From NCBI RefSeq assembly GCF_014641695.1, contig NZ_BMIF01000012.1:1-64000 (forward strand): 64,000 nt of DNA. Direction: 5' to 3'. How positions within the stretch are numbered: the stretch's first letter is position 1; the number at the start of each line of letters is the position of its first letter. A program made the position numbers and the translations under genes. The notes beneath the pieces are model-generated. The model searched no databases. It had not been told where the DNA came from and saw only the letters and a program-made list of their open reading frames with translations. Shown here piece after piece: positions 33,906-42,594 of the stretch. Source of the stretch: Nitratireductor aestuarii (GTDB lineage: Bacteria > Pseudomonadota > Alphaproteobacteria > Rhizobiales > Rhizobiaceae).

Positions 33906-35411
33906 ATGCAGTTTCTCGACAATCTGGCTCTTGGCTTTTCCGTCGCGTTTCATCCCGTCAGTCTGCTCTACTGCTTCTTCGGCGCGCTGCTTGGCACCGT
34001 CGTCGGCGTTCTTCCCGGAATCGGGCCGTTGGCTGCCACAGCGATGCTCCTGCCGCTGACCTTCGGGCTCGACCCTGTCCATTCGCTGATCATGTTGGCC
34101 GGTATCTATTACGGTTCGCAATATGGCGGGTCCACCACGGCAATCCTCGTCAACCTGCCGGGCGAATCCTCCAGTGCAGTCACCACGATCGATGGCTACG
34201 AGATGGCCAAGAAAGGCAGGGCCGGGCCGGCGCTCGCCGCAGCGGCCATCGGCTCGTTCTTTGCCGGAACGGTCGCAACCGTGCTCGTGGCGATGGTCGC
34301 AAAACCTCTCACGTCGATCGCCATGAGCTTTGGCTCGGCAGAATATTTCTCGCTGATGCTGGTCGGGCTCATCTCCTCCATCGCCCTCGCATCGGGTTCC
34401 ATCCTGCGCGCGATGGCAATGATCTGCCTGGGTCTTCTGCTTGGGCTTACAGGAACCGACGTCTATACGGGCGCACCGCGCTTCACCTACGGCTTCATCG
34501 AAATGTATGACGGGATCGACTTCGTGGCGATCGCCGTTGGCGTCTATGGGCTTGGCGAGATCGTACGCAATCTGGAGGTCGGTGAATCTTCACGCCGCGC
34601 CATTGCGGCGGCCAAGAACCTGTGGCCCTCTCGTGAGGACCTGCGCCGTATGATCGGGCCCGCCGTGCGCGGCACGGCAATCGGTTCGCTGCTGGGCGTA
34701 TTGCCCGGCGGAGGAGCGCTGCTGTCATCCTTCGTTGCCTACAACATTGAGAAGAAGTCCTCACCCAACTCAGCCGAGTTCGGCCATGGCGCAATCGAAG
34801 GCGTGACGGCCCCGGAAGCCGCCAACAATGCCGGTGCGCAGACCTCATTCATTCCGATGCTCGTGCTGGGCCTCCCATCCAACGCCACCATGGCGCTGAT
34901 GATCGGCGCGATGATCATGCAGGGCCTGCAGCCGGGACCGAGCGTCATCACCAGCAACCCTGACATCTTCTGGGGTCTGATCGCATCAATGTGGATCGGC
35001 AATGCGATGCTGGTATTCCTCAACCTTCCGTTGATCGGGTTGTGGGTGTCGCTCCTGCGCGTGCCCTACCTGGTTCTCTTTCCGGCGATCATCGCCTTCT
35101 CGTGCATCGGCGTCTATTCGGTGTCGAACAGTGCCTTCTCTGTCTATCTGGTCGCCGTCGCGGGCGGCATCGGCTATATGCTCATGAAGCTCGACTGCGA
35201 GCCCGCGCCCTTCATCCTCGGCTTCATTCTCGGGCCAATGCTGGAAGAGCATCTGCGGCGGGCGATGCTGATTTCGAACGGCGATCTCAGCGTGTTCGTG
35301 ACCCGGCCCATCAGCGCAGTTCTGCTGGCAATCGCCGTTGTCACGCTGATCATTGTTGGCCGACCGACTATCGCCCGACGGCGGAAGGAAGTGTTTGTCG
35401 AAGAGGAATGA
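33906..35411 (+). CDS. tctA: Tripartite tricarboxylate transporter large permease
   Basis: This 501-residue TctA has about twelve hydrophobic helices and the family blocks GTVVGVLPGIGPLAATAMLL (about 28-47), GGSTTAILVNLPGESSSAV, AGQTSFIPMLVLGLPSNATM-like AQTSFIPMLVLGLPSNATM and FWGLIASMWIGNAMLVFLNL. It forms the translocation path for a di- or tricarboxylate driven by ion gradients. It is intact, unlike the second copy at 14224-15467. It follows tctB by 2 bp; the third subunit TctC is encoded 900 bp downstream on the same strand, beyond an oppositely directed hydrolase gene. Confidence 0.94.
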   Translation: MQFLDNLALGFSVAFHPVSLLYCFFGALLGTVVGVLPGIGPLAATAMLLPLTFGLDPVHSLIMLAGIYYGSQYGGSTTAILVNLPGESSSAVTTIDGYEMAKKGRAGPALAAAAIGSFFAGTVATVLVAMVAKPLTSIAMSFGSAEYFSLMLVGLISSIALASGSILRAMAMICLGLLLGLTGTDVYTGAPRFTYGFIEMYDGIDFVAIAVGVYGLGEIVRNLEVGESSRRAIAAAKNLWPSREDLRRMIGPAVRGTAIGSLLGVLPGGGALLSSFVAYNIEKKSSPNSAEFGHGAIEGVTAPEAANNAGAQTSFIPMLVLGLPSNATMALMIGAMIMQGLQPGPSVITSNPDIFWGLIASMWIGNAMLVFLNLPLIGLWVSLLRVPYLVLFPAIIAFSCIGVYSVSNSAFSVYLVAVAGGIGYMLMKLDCEPAPFILGFILGPMLEEHLRRAMLISNGDLSVFVTRPISAVLLAIAVVTLIIVGRPTIARRRKEVFVEEE

Positions 35412-35419
35412 GCGAGAAC

Positions 35420-36226
35420 CTAGCTTACTTCCTCGATGAAGCGGATCGTTTGCGCTGCGCAGAATTCGGCGTGACTTGCCGCAACATGATAGGAGTTTCC
35501 AGGCACGCCCACGAGGCGCGAGGCCGGGATATTATGCTGCCAGGCTGCCACCTCGTCTAATGACTGCTCCGGCGCAAGCACCAGCGTTGGCTGGGTCACG
35601 GATCCCAGCTCCGCTTCGATATCAAAGATCGCCAGATGCTGCATGAAGCCAAGCTGGGTGGAGACTGGTGTGCGTCCCATAAAGCGCGTCCACCACTCGA
35701 CGGCCTCCGGCGGCATGGAAGCGCCAAGCCGCTCCGCCATGTTGGCCCGCGCCCATGCCTCAACGCCGTGCTGGCGCACAAGATCCAGCGACGGCACGCG
35801 GGTCGCAAGTTCGCGCACCGGCGGCGGCGGTCCCACGAGTGTCAGGCTTCTCACCATGTCCGGATGATCGATGGCGAACTTCAACGCTATCTGACAAGAT
35901 ATCTTGGCCGCAACGACATGGACGCACGCTGCTTCCTGCCGCCGGCAGACAGCGACCAGATCGGCCACAAGCCGCGCCAGAGACCAGCGGTAGTCTTCGC
36001 GCATCGGCGTCGAATTCCCGAAGCCGCGCATGTCCGGACGGATGATGCGATAGCGGCGCGCGAAGAGCGGCACCCAGGCGAACCAGGCCGCGGCACTTTC
36101 GGAATTTCCGTGCAGCATCAGCACAGTTTCGGGCGTCGTCCATGGGTCGGTGAAGTCATCCAAAGTAACGGCGATCCGCACATCAGGCTCAACCTCGAGG
36201 TAATACTTCACGGCAGCTCCAGACAT
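35420..36226 (-). CDS. Alpha/beta hydrolase-fold protein without serine nucleophile
   Basis: The 268-residue protein has the alpha/beta hydrolase fold: TVLMLHGNSESAAAWFAWVP, a typical oxyanion region, IIRPDMRGFGNSTPM and LVLAPEQSLDEVAAWQ. The nucleophile elbow, normally GxSxG, here reads VVAAKISCQIALKF, so Lys108 occupies the place of the usual Ser. His247 in NSYHVAASHAEF is the likely catalytic His. It may therefore be a lyase-type or carrier protein rather than a usual esterase. It lies between tctA and tctC but on the opposite strand, separated from tctC by a 106-bp divergent region. It may act on the transported acid, which is inference. Confidence 0.88.
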   Translation of the reverse strand: MSGAAVKYYLEVEPDVRIAVTLDDFTDPWTTPETVLMLHGNSESAAAWFAWVPLFARRYRIIRPDMRGFGNSTPMREDYRWSLARLVADLVAVCRRQEAACVHVVAAKISCQIALKFAIDHPDMVRSLTLVGPPPPVRELATRVPSLDLVRQHGVEAWARANMAERLGASMPPEAVEWWTRFMGRTPVSTQLGFMQHLAIFDIEAELGSVTQPTLVLAPEQSLDEVAAWQHNIPASRLVGVPGNSYHVAASHAEFCAAQTIRFIEEVS

Positions 36227-36332
36227 CTAATCTCCTTGACATCAGACCTTACAAAGGAGAGAATTTTTCGACAATACGGTATAAATTTCGTGACAGCGAA
36301 TTTTTGTCGACGACGAATGGGAGGAACTTTCG

Positions 36333-37313
36333 TTGAACCGCTTCTTCAAGATGGCAGCGTCGTTTGCTGCAACGCTTAGCCTTGCCGCCGCGCTGGCCGG
36401 CCCGGCGGCCGCTCAGGACTTTCCATCAAAAGCAATTACCATCGTGGCGCCGTTCCCACCCGGCGCGCTGACAGACATTCTCGTGCGGACGCTGCAGCCG
36501 AAGATGGAAGAAAAGCTTGGTCAGTCGATCCTGATCGACAACCGCGCCGGCGCTGGCGGCACGGTTGGCACGGCGCTCGTCTCTCGCGCCAAGCCGGATG
36601 GCTATACGCTGCTCATCACCATCAATGCGCCGATCGTCATGGCCCCGACATTGCAGAAGTCGGTCACCTACGATCCCACCAAGGATCTACGCGGCATCGC
36701 CAAGCTCGGCGAAACCTATCTCTCGCTGGTGGCGCAGAAGAGCTCGCCCTTCAACTCCGTTGCTGACGTGATCGCAGCGGCAAAGGAGAAGCCCGGCCAG
36801 CTCACCTTCGCGAGTGCCGGTATCGGCTCGGCGCACCACATTGCGGGTGAATTGCTCAACCGCTCTGCCGGCATCCAGCTGAAGCACGTGCCCTTCCAGG
36901 GTGGCGCGCCCGCAATGCAGGCTCTGGTGGGTGGCCAGGTCGATTTTGCCTTCGCGGGCCTCCCTACGGCGCATGCGCTGGTTGAGGCGGGCGAGCTGAA
37001 ATTCGTCGCGCTGGCTGAAAAGGCGCGCATCCCGTCACATCCTGATCTTCCGACCATCAATGAGACGGCGGAGGGGGTAGAAACTTCCAGCTGGATGGGC
37101 TTCTTCGCACCAGCCGGGACGCCGGACGAGGTGGTCGAAAAACTTTCAGCGGCTGCGCTTGAAGCGCTGGCCGAGGAAGACGTGCAGGCCAGCATGCGCA
37201 AGATGGGGCTCGAGCCAACGCCGTCCTCGCCGGCCGAGCTCGACAAGCTGATCGCCGACGATCTGGCCTTCTGGACCAATGCTGTCGAGATCGCCGGTAT
37301 CGAGAAGCAGTAA
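36333..37313 (+). CDS. tctC: Tripartite tricarboxylate transporter binding protein
   Basis: This 326-residue exported protein has a signal peptide (SFAATLSLAAALAGPAAA, cleavage after residue 27-28) and the TctC fold: ITIVAPFPPGALTDILVRTL, SILIDNRAGAGGTVGTALVS, FASAGIGSAHHIAGELLNRS and HVPFQGGAPAMQALVGGQVD. These are the carboxylate-contacting blocks of the family. A TTG start at 36333 follows GGGAGGAACTTTCG. It carries substrate to the TctA/TctB core. The SMP-30 gene follows after 3 bp, pointing to lactone or sugar-acid chemistry on the imported compound. Confidence 0.93.
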   Translation: MNRFFKMAASFAATLSLAAALAGPAAAQDFPSKAITIVAPFPPGALTDILVRTLQPKMEEKLGQSILIDNRAGAGGTVGTALVSRAKPDGYTLLITINAPIVMAPTLQKSVTYDPTKDLRGIAKLGETYLSLVAQKSSPFNSVADVIAAAKEKPGQLTFASAGIGSAHHIAGELLNRSAGIQLKHVPFQGGAPAMQALVGGQVDFAFAGLPTAHALVEAGELKFVALAEKARIPSHPDLPTINETAEGVETSSWMGFFAPAGTPDEVVEKLSAAALEALAEEDVQASMRKMGLEPTPSSPAELDKLIADDLAFWTNAVEIAGIEKQ

Positions 37314-37316
37314 GCT

Positions 37317-38228
37317 ATGCTGTTTCGGGAGCCTCCGATCGTAGAAGCAACGGTTTTCGCGACGCTGCCGGAGGCCTATCTCGAACCGCCAAACACCGAG
37401 TGGGCCGACGGTCAGGCGTCGGCCCCTCGCCATCCGCTGCTGGAAGGCCCCGTCTTCGACCGCGACGGAACCTTCTATTTCACCGACATTCCCGCGGGCC
37501 GCATCTTTCGTGTGCCGCCGGGTGGCGAGGTGACGCTCCTCACCGAATATGACGGCTGGCCCAACGGTCTGAAGTTCCACCGCGATGGCCGCCTGTTCGT
37601 AGCCGACAACAAGCACGGCATCATGCTGGTGGATCCCGTTAACGGTCGGGTGACACCCTATCTCCAACGCGCGCATCTCGAACGGTTCCGCGGGGTCAAC
37701 GACCTCTGCTTCGATGACGCGGGCAATCTCTATTTCACGGACCAGGGTAACACGGGGCTGGACGATCCGACCGGCCGCGTCTTCCGCGTTGCTGCGGACG
37801 GGACGATCCAGTGCATCCTGTCCAACGTGCCGTCGCCCAACGGCATCGTCGTGACACCTGATGGCAGGCTGCTCTTTGTCGCCGCGATGCGCGCCAATTC
37901 GATCTGGCGGGTGCCATTGCTCAAGCATGGTGCGCCATGCAAGGCAGGCAACTTCATCCAGCTCTCGGGCGGTGGCGGGCCGGACGGCATCGCGCTGATG
38001 GAAGACGGCGGGCTTGCCATAGCGCACATCGGTCTCGGCACGGTGTGGATCTTCGATGCTGCCGGCCGTCCGATCGAACAGGTGCGCTCACCGGCGGGGC
38101 AGGCCACCACCAACATCGCCTTTGGCGGGCCGGACAGGCGGGACCTCTACATCACCGAAGCCGCGACGGCATCAATCCTTGTTGCGCGAACAAGCGGGGC
38201 CGGTGCACGGCTCTTTTCGCACAGCTGA
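37317..38228 (+). CDS. SMP-30/gluconolactonase family protein
   Basis: The 303-residue protein is a six-bladed beta-propeller of the SMP-30/LRE family: LLEGPVFDRDGTFYFTDIPA (metal-ligand E), GWPNGLKFHRDGRLFVADN, FRGVNDLCFDDAGNLYFTDQ and VPSPNGIVVTPDGRLLFVAA (Asn/Asp ligands). The ligand set fits a divalent-cation lactonase that hydrolyses sugar-type lactones. It begins 3 bp after tctC, in the same operon, and converges with the MmgE/PrpD gene. No signal peptide; cytoplasmic. A role in hydrolysing a lactone form of the imported acid is plausible. Confidence 0.9.
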   Translation: MLFREPPIVEATVFATLPEAYLEPPNTEWADGQASAPRHPLLEGPVFDRDGTFYFTDIPAGRIFRVPPGGEVTLLTEYDGWPNGLKFHRDGRLFVADNKHGIMLVDPVNGRVTPYLQRAHLERFRGVNDLCFDDAGNLYFTDQGNTGLDDPTGRVFRVAADGTIQCILSNVPSPNGIVVTPDGRLLFVAAMRANSIWRVPLLKHGAPCKAGNFIQLSGGGGPDGIALMEDGGLAIAHIGLGTVWIFDAAGRPIEQVRSPAGQATTNIAFGGPDRRDLYITEAATASILVARTSGAGARLFSHS

Positions 38229-38230
38229 CG

Positions 38231-39562
38231 CTATCTCCCGACGATAGCAGCTATGAGCGCGCTGACATCCGGACGCTCGTCAAGTTCCGCAATTTCACGG
38301 TTAATCGCCTGCGCCTGTTCGGGTGTGATGCCCATCTCGTCAGCCATCGTGATGCAAAAGGCGGAAATCTCGTCGAAAGAAGGCTGGCCGATCGCACCGT
38401 CGAGCCCGGCCGAAAGCATGCGCCCATCGTCCAATTCGATGCGGATGCGGCACTGACGATCCTGAAGTGCCTGATCGGCGATGACCTTGATCCGCGCCGC
38501 CATGGCGCGGATTGCCGGATCATGGAGCCGCGACAGGTCCGATAGCGCCAGCCGTCCATCGATCAGCGCAACGCTGAGGCAGAACTGCGCACTCATCTTG
38601 GTGGCGGCAGCACTTGCAAAAGCCGGACCGGCATTGTCGATGCCCGGGAAGGTCGCCTCGAATGGGCTGAGCGACAGGTGCACCGCCAAAATCCTGGCAC
38701 CGTTGATATCGCTGCGAAGCCGCAGCACTTCCTGCACCGGCCCCTGCAAAACTGCGCAGCAGGGATAAGGCTTGACCGTCACTTCGCGCAGCTGCCAGTC
38801 CGTGCCAAGACCGTCGAGCGCTTCCGTCGGAGCCGTCGAGACGCCGGAAACGGCATGGTAGAGCCCCTTCGACCCCTCAAGCATGAAGCGGCCCGCGACC
38901 TGACTAGCCGCAGCCAGCTCGGCGGCGACAACGCCGTTGCGTGCGGCAAAACCAAGCTGGAACGGGAACTCCGGTCCGCCTTCGGTCCACACCTGCAGCA
39001 CACCGCCCGCCTGATGCGTGGCAAGGGCGATGGCATGGCCGCAGCCCTTCGCATCAAGACCCATCAGTCGCACGGAGGCTGCCGCGGCGCCAAACCCGCC
39101 CCAGATTCCGGCAGGGCGGAAGCCGCGTTCGGTCGCCTCCTGATCGAAATCGCGTCCTATCCGGCACAGCACCTCATAGCCAAGAACCATGGCCTCCAGA
39201 AACGCCTTGCCACTTGCGCCGTGGGTCTCAGCCACCGCCAGAGCGGCTGCGATTACCGGCGCGCCGGGATGGGCGGTCGAGGCAAGGTGGACGTCATCCT
39301 GAGAGCGAACATGAAAGAGCGCGCCATTGGCGAGTGCGGCCCAATCGGCAGAACAGTGTGCGCCCGAAGCAAGCAGGGTTGCGTGGCCCGGATGCCGTGC
39401 TGCTGCGATGTGTCCCGCGTTTTCACGTCCGCGCGCTGCGAGCGCCATGGTGATGTTGTGGACGAGACTGACCTTGGCGCGCTCCACCACATCGGCGGGA
39501 ACAGGCGGCGGTGCGGCAACGAAGGCACCAAGGTGTTCGCTGAGGCTTGGGGTCTCGCTCAT
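38231..39562 (-). CDS. MmgE/PrpD family protein
   Basis: A 443-residue MmgE/PrpD-type protein (2-methylcitrate dehydratase/cis-aconitate decarboxylase fold). Helical N-terminal two thirds contain FHVRSQDDVHLASTAHPGAP and GYEVLCRIGRDFD; the mixed C-terminal domain has VKPYPCCAVLQGPVQEVLRL and RDRQCRIRIELDDGRML-like CRIRIELDDGRML. Family members dehydrate or decarboxylate tricarboxylates or isomerise methylcitrates. The ATG at 39562 overlaps the PanE-like gene's stop (ATGA). It is the last gene of a minus-strand catabolic operon and is next to tricarboxylate uptake genes on the other strand. Its activity here is undetermined. Confidence 0.88.
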   Translation of the reverse strand: MSETPSLSEHLGAFVAAPPPVPADVVERAKVSLVHNITMALAARGRENAGHIAAARHPGHATLLASGAHCSADWAALANGALFHVRSQDDVHLASTAHPGAPVIAAALAVAETHGASGKAFLEAMVLGYEVLCRIGRDFDQEATERGFRPAGIWGGFGAAAASVRLMGLDAKGCGHAIALATHQAGGVLQVWTEGGPEFPFQLGFAARNGVVAAELAAASQVAGRFMLEGSKGLYHAVSGVSTAPTEALDGLGTDWQLREVTVKPYPCCAVLQGPVQEVLRLRSDINGARILAVHLSLSPFEATFPGIDNAGPAFASAAATKMSAQFCLSVALIDGRLALSDLSRLHDPAIRAMAARIKVIADQALQDRQCRIRIELDDGRMLSAGLDGAIGQPSFDEISAFCITMADEMGITPEQAQAINREIAELDERPDVSALIAAIVGR

Positions 39563-40542
39563 TCGCTGTAGAGCCCCTTGTCTATCGCGAGCCGCGCCAC
39601 AATACCGGCCACCGCATCGAGCGAGGGGCAAGGCACACCTGCCGCGCGGGCGAAGGCTGCGGGTGCGAGCACGATCTCGCCGATTTCCATCGGCCGGCCC
39701 TGCTCGAAATCCTGCAGCAGCGATGGCCGATGATATGGCGCACGCGAAAGCGCCTCAACCGGATCGAGGGAAACGGGATAGCCCCAGGCATCGGCGATCG
39801 CCTTACCCTCTGTCATGATGCGGATATAGAGCTCGCCAAGGCGCGCGTCGTGGCGCGAGATCGCGGTCTGGTTGCGCGTGGCAAGCGCAATCACGGAGCC
39901 GCTCATGTTCTGCACCAGCTTGGTCCACATGGCGGTGCGCAGATTGCCAGGTGTGGTCGCGCCGAGGCCGGAGGCGTCGATCGCCGCGCGCAGTGCTTCG
40001 GTTGCCTCGCGGCCTTCCGGGTCAATGGCTGCAATGGTGAGACTGTTCCTGCCGGGCGAGGAGTTGTAGATGATGCCTGGCTCGCGCACCTCATTGCCGG
40101 AATAGACGGTACCTGCCGCGATCTGGTGCGGCTTCAGGATCGACAGGAAGCGTTCCTTGACCCGGAATATGGCAAGATCCGGCAGCGCGTAGGGCAATGT
40201 TTCCGCCGAGACGGGATACCACCAGGGCATGCCGTTCTGCGGGAAATAGACGAGCGTCTGCGGCCCGACAACCGGGCCTAAGAGGTCTGCCATCACCGCA
40301 AGTCCGGTCGCCTTGACGCCGACGATCACCGCATCCTGCGGGCCGAAGTCGGCCGGGTTGCTGGACGCGCGCACCGGGGCGTAGGAAACGTCAGCGCCTT
40401 CCGTGAATCCAAGCTGGCCGCGCTGGCGCATGGCATCAAGGTGCGCGCCGCGCGCCACCACAGAAACCTCATGGCCGGCGGCTGCCAGGCGAAAGGCGAT
40501 ATGGCCACCGATGGCGCCCGCGCCGAGAATGCAGATCTTCAT
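39559..40542 (-). CDS. Ketopantoate reductase-like (PanE/ApbA) NADPH dehydrogenase
   Basis: This 327-residue protein has an N-terminal Rossmann motif KICILGAGAIGGHIAFRLAA and the PanE catalytic Lys in AMWTKLVQNMSGSVIAL (about residue 188) and the loop LLQDFEQGRPMEIGEIVLA with the acidic partner. The family reduces 2-ketopantoate, but many paralogues serve other 2-oxo acids; being inside an acyl-CoA cluster, not a pantothenate cluster, it probably acts on another 2-oxo or 2-hydroxy acid. ATG at 40542, with GGGGAG just upstream. It overlaps the MmgE/PrpD gene. Confidence 0.88.
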   Translation of the reverse strand: MKICILGAGAIGGHIAFRLAAAGHEVSVVARGAHLDAMRQRGQLGFTEGADVSYAPVRASSNPADFGPQDAVIVGVKATGLAVMADLLGPVVGPQTLVYFPQNGMPWWYPVSAETLPYALPDLAIFRVKERFLSILKPHQIAAGTVYSGNEVREPGIIYNSSPGRNSLTIAAIDPEGREATEALRAAIDASGLGATTPGNLRTAMWTKLVQNMSGSVIALATRNQTAISRHDARLGELYIRIMTEGKAIADAWGYPVSLDPVEALSRAPYHRPSLLQDFEQGRPMEIGEIVLAPAAFARAAGVPCPSLDAVAGIVARLAIDKGLYSE

Positions 40543-40636
40543 GCAGCTCCCCCATCCATGCATTGGCAATCGGCAGGCGATTGCGCATTGGCGAAAACCG
40601 TGCGCTGCAACGGTCGCCGGGGGCGAGATTGCAGGC

Positions 40637-41374
40637 CTATTTGGTGTCGGGCATCTCCAGATCGCGGCAGATCTGCTTCAGACGCTGCTCGATCTCGTCG
40701 AGACGAGGCTCCAGACGATAGAGCGGCCCGGCCATGGTCACGAAATAGTCGGCGCGGTTCCAGCGGAAGGGCGACGTGAGCGTGATGATCGCCTGCGCGC
40801 TTTCCTCGCGATTGATGAAGAGCCCGCGCTTGGCACCTTCGGCGACGTTGGCGCGCAGCTTCTCCGGATCCGTCAGGGTGTGCTCGGTCAGCGGCTGCAG
40901 CGGCTGGGACAGCACCTCGTCCAGGTCTTCCGGTGACAGTGTGGCGAGCACGCCCTTGCCGATGGACGTTGCATGCAGACTGCGCAGGCTGTCGCCCACC
41001 CGCGCGGTGTAGCGCAGCGGATGCGAGGCCTCGTAGACCAGCAGATACTTCCCCTGCCGGCCGGTCGATTGCGACAGCGACACCGTCTCGTCGAACTCGT
41101 CGCGCAGTGCGCGGAGCATGATGTCGGCCCGCATCAGGATCGGGTCGTTTTCGGAGATGATGGCCGCAAGGCGCACGATGCGTTGCGTCGGATAATAGCC
41201 GGCGCGCTGGCCAAGCTCGTAGAGATAGCCGCGCTCCTGCAGGGAGCGAACCACGTCGAAGCTGCTGGACATCGGAATGTCGAGTAGACGTGAGATCTCC
41301 GAGAGCGACAGGGGCCTTCGCTCCTCGGCAAACAGTTCTATGAAGTCGAGCGTCCGCTTGACGATCTTCGACAT
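40637..41374 (-). CDS. IclR-family regulator
   Basis: The 245-residue protein has an IclR winged helix at about 5-60 (TLDFIELFAEERRPLSLSEI, then LLDIPMSSSFDVVRSLQERG) and an effector-binding domain with SLHATSIGKGVLATLSPED (about 130-150). GGAGGTTGC before the ATG at 41374 is a good ribosome site. It lies within the minus-strand acyl-CoA gene series, between the FMN dehydrogenase and the PanE-like gene, with small gaps (57 bp and 94 bp). It probably regulates this cluster; the effector is unknown. Confidence 0.9.
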   Translation of the reverse strand: MSKIVKRTLDFIELFAEERRPLSLSEISRLLDIPMSSSFDVVRSLQERGYLYELGQRAGYYPTQRIVRLAAIISENDPILMRADIMLRALRDEFDETVSLSQSTGRQGKYLLVYEASHPLRYTARVGDSLRSLHATSIGKGVLATLSPEDLDEVLSQPLQPLTEHTLTDPEKLRANVAEGAKRGLFINREESAQAIITLTSPFRWNRADYFVTMAGPLYRLEPRLDEIEQRLKQICRDLEMPDTK

Positions 41375-41431
41375 GCAACCTCCACCTGCAGCCTGCCGCC
41401 TTGAAGCGACGGCGGACATAAACAAACGATC

Positions 41432-42589
41432 CTATCGCGCCACCTCCCGCGGAGGCCAGAGGCAATCCGAGCAAATCTGGGATACCGACGTCAGGCCGGC
41501 AAGCCCCATGCCGCGACGCAACTCCTCTGTCAATATGTCGATGACGTGGCTTGCTCCCTCTTCCCCCTTCACCGCGACGCCATAGAGCGTGGCGCGACCA
41601 ATAAGAACCGCGTGTGCCCCAAGCGCCAGGGCACGCATGATGTCTAGCCCCCGCCGCACGCCGCCGTCGTAGAAAATGGTCATCGAGGAGGGCACGGCCC
41701 TGACGATTTCGGAGAGCATCTCCAGGCCGGATGGCGCGGCATCAAACATGCGCCCGCCATGGTTGGAGACTGAGATGGCATCTGCTCCGAGCTTGGATGC
41801 ACGGACCGCGTCGGCAGGTTCAAGGATGCCTTTCAGGATCAGCTTTCCCTTCCAGAAGTCGCGAAAACGGGCAATATCGTCCCAGGTGACGCTGGCAGAG
41901 TTGGCACGGCGCGAGACCTTGCGCGTCACCTTTCCGCTCATGTCATCCGGGTAGTTGGCATAACGCGGCAACCCGCCCGTCATCCAGTAGCGGCCAAGCG
42001 TCTGCGCCGACCAGACCGGGTGGCTTAGGACGTCAGCAACCAGACGCGGACGCGCCTTGATCGGATAGATGAAGCCGTTGCGGGAATTATATTCGCGGTT
42101 GGCAAGCACCGGCGAATCCACGGTGATGACAAGCGCCTCCATACCCGCGCACTGGGCGCGGGCAGCGACTGAGTAGCTCGCCTCGCGGTCCTCCCAGACA
42201 TACATCTGCAGCCAGCATCCGGCGGTCGCAGCCTCGACAACGGCTTCCATTAGCGTCGTCGAACTGGTGGCAAGCGTATAGGGGATGCCGGCCTTGCCGG
42301 CGGCGCGCGCCACTGCCAGCTCGCCCCGATAGGCGATGATGTCGGCGACGCCGGTGGGCGCCGTGGCAAGCGGAAGGGGCAGCTTGCGCCCGAAAAGCTC
42401 GGTTGATGTGTCGATATGGCGTACGTCCTGCAGGATCCTCTGCCGCAGCTTCACCGCCTCAAGCGCGTTGCGGTTCGCACGCATCGCGTGCCCGTCCTCG
42501 GTTCCCCGATCGAGGAACTCGAAGAAGGCGCGCGGCATGCGCCGCTTCGCCGCCTCTCTATAGTCCCAGACGTTGTAGAGCCCCCCCAT
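41432..42589 (-). CDS. FMN-dependent 2-hydroxy acid dehydrogenase (lactate/mandelate type)
   Basis: A 385-residue FMN enzyme of the lactate oxidase/glycolate oxidase family. The N-terminal block is ALEAVKLRQRILQDVRHID, the FMN-phosphate loop lies at GGVRRGLDIMRALALGAHAV, K253 is in ILKGILEPADA, and active-site His277 and Arg280 are in SNHGGRMFD. ATSSTTLMEAVVEA (about 107-120) shapes the substrate pocket. It oxidises an L-2-hydroxy acid to the 2-oxo acid with electron transfer to a carrier. The ATG at 42589 is chosen over an upstream extension; AAGGAAG precedes it. It starts 5 bp after the CoA-transferase stop in the same operon. Confidence 0.92.
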   Translation of the reverse strand: MGGLYNVWDYREAAKRRMPRAFFEFLDRGTEDGHAMRANRNALEAVKLRQRILQDVRHIDTSTELFGRKLPLPLATAPTGVADIIAYRGELAVARAAGKAGIPYTLATSSTTLMEAVVEAATAGCWLQMYVWEDREASYSVAARAQCAGMEALVITVDSPVLANREYNSRNGFIYPIKARPRLVADVLSHPVWSAQTLGRYWMTGGLPRYANYPDDMSGKVTRKVSRRANSASVTWDDIARFRDFWKGKLILKGILEPADAVRASKLGADAISVSNHGGRMFDAAPSGLEMLSEIVRAVPSSMTIFYDGGVRRGLDIMRALALGAHAVLIGRATLYGVAVKGEEGASHVIDILTEELRRGMGLAGLTSVSQICSDCLWPPREVAR

Positions 42590-42594
42590 CTTCC

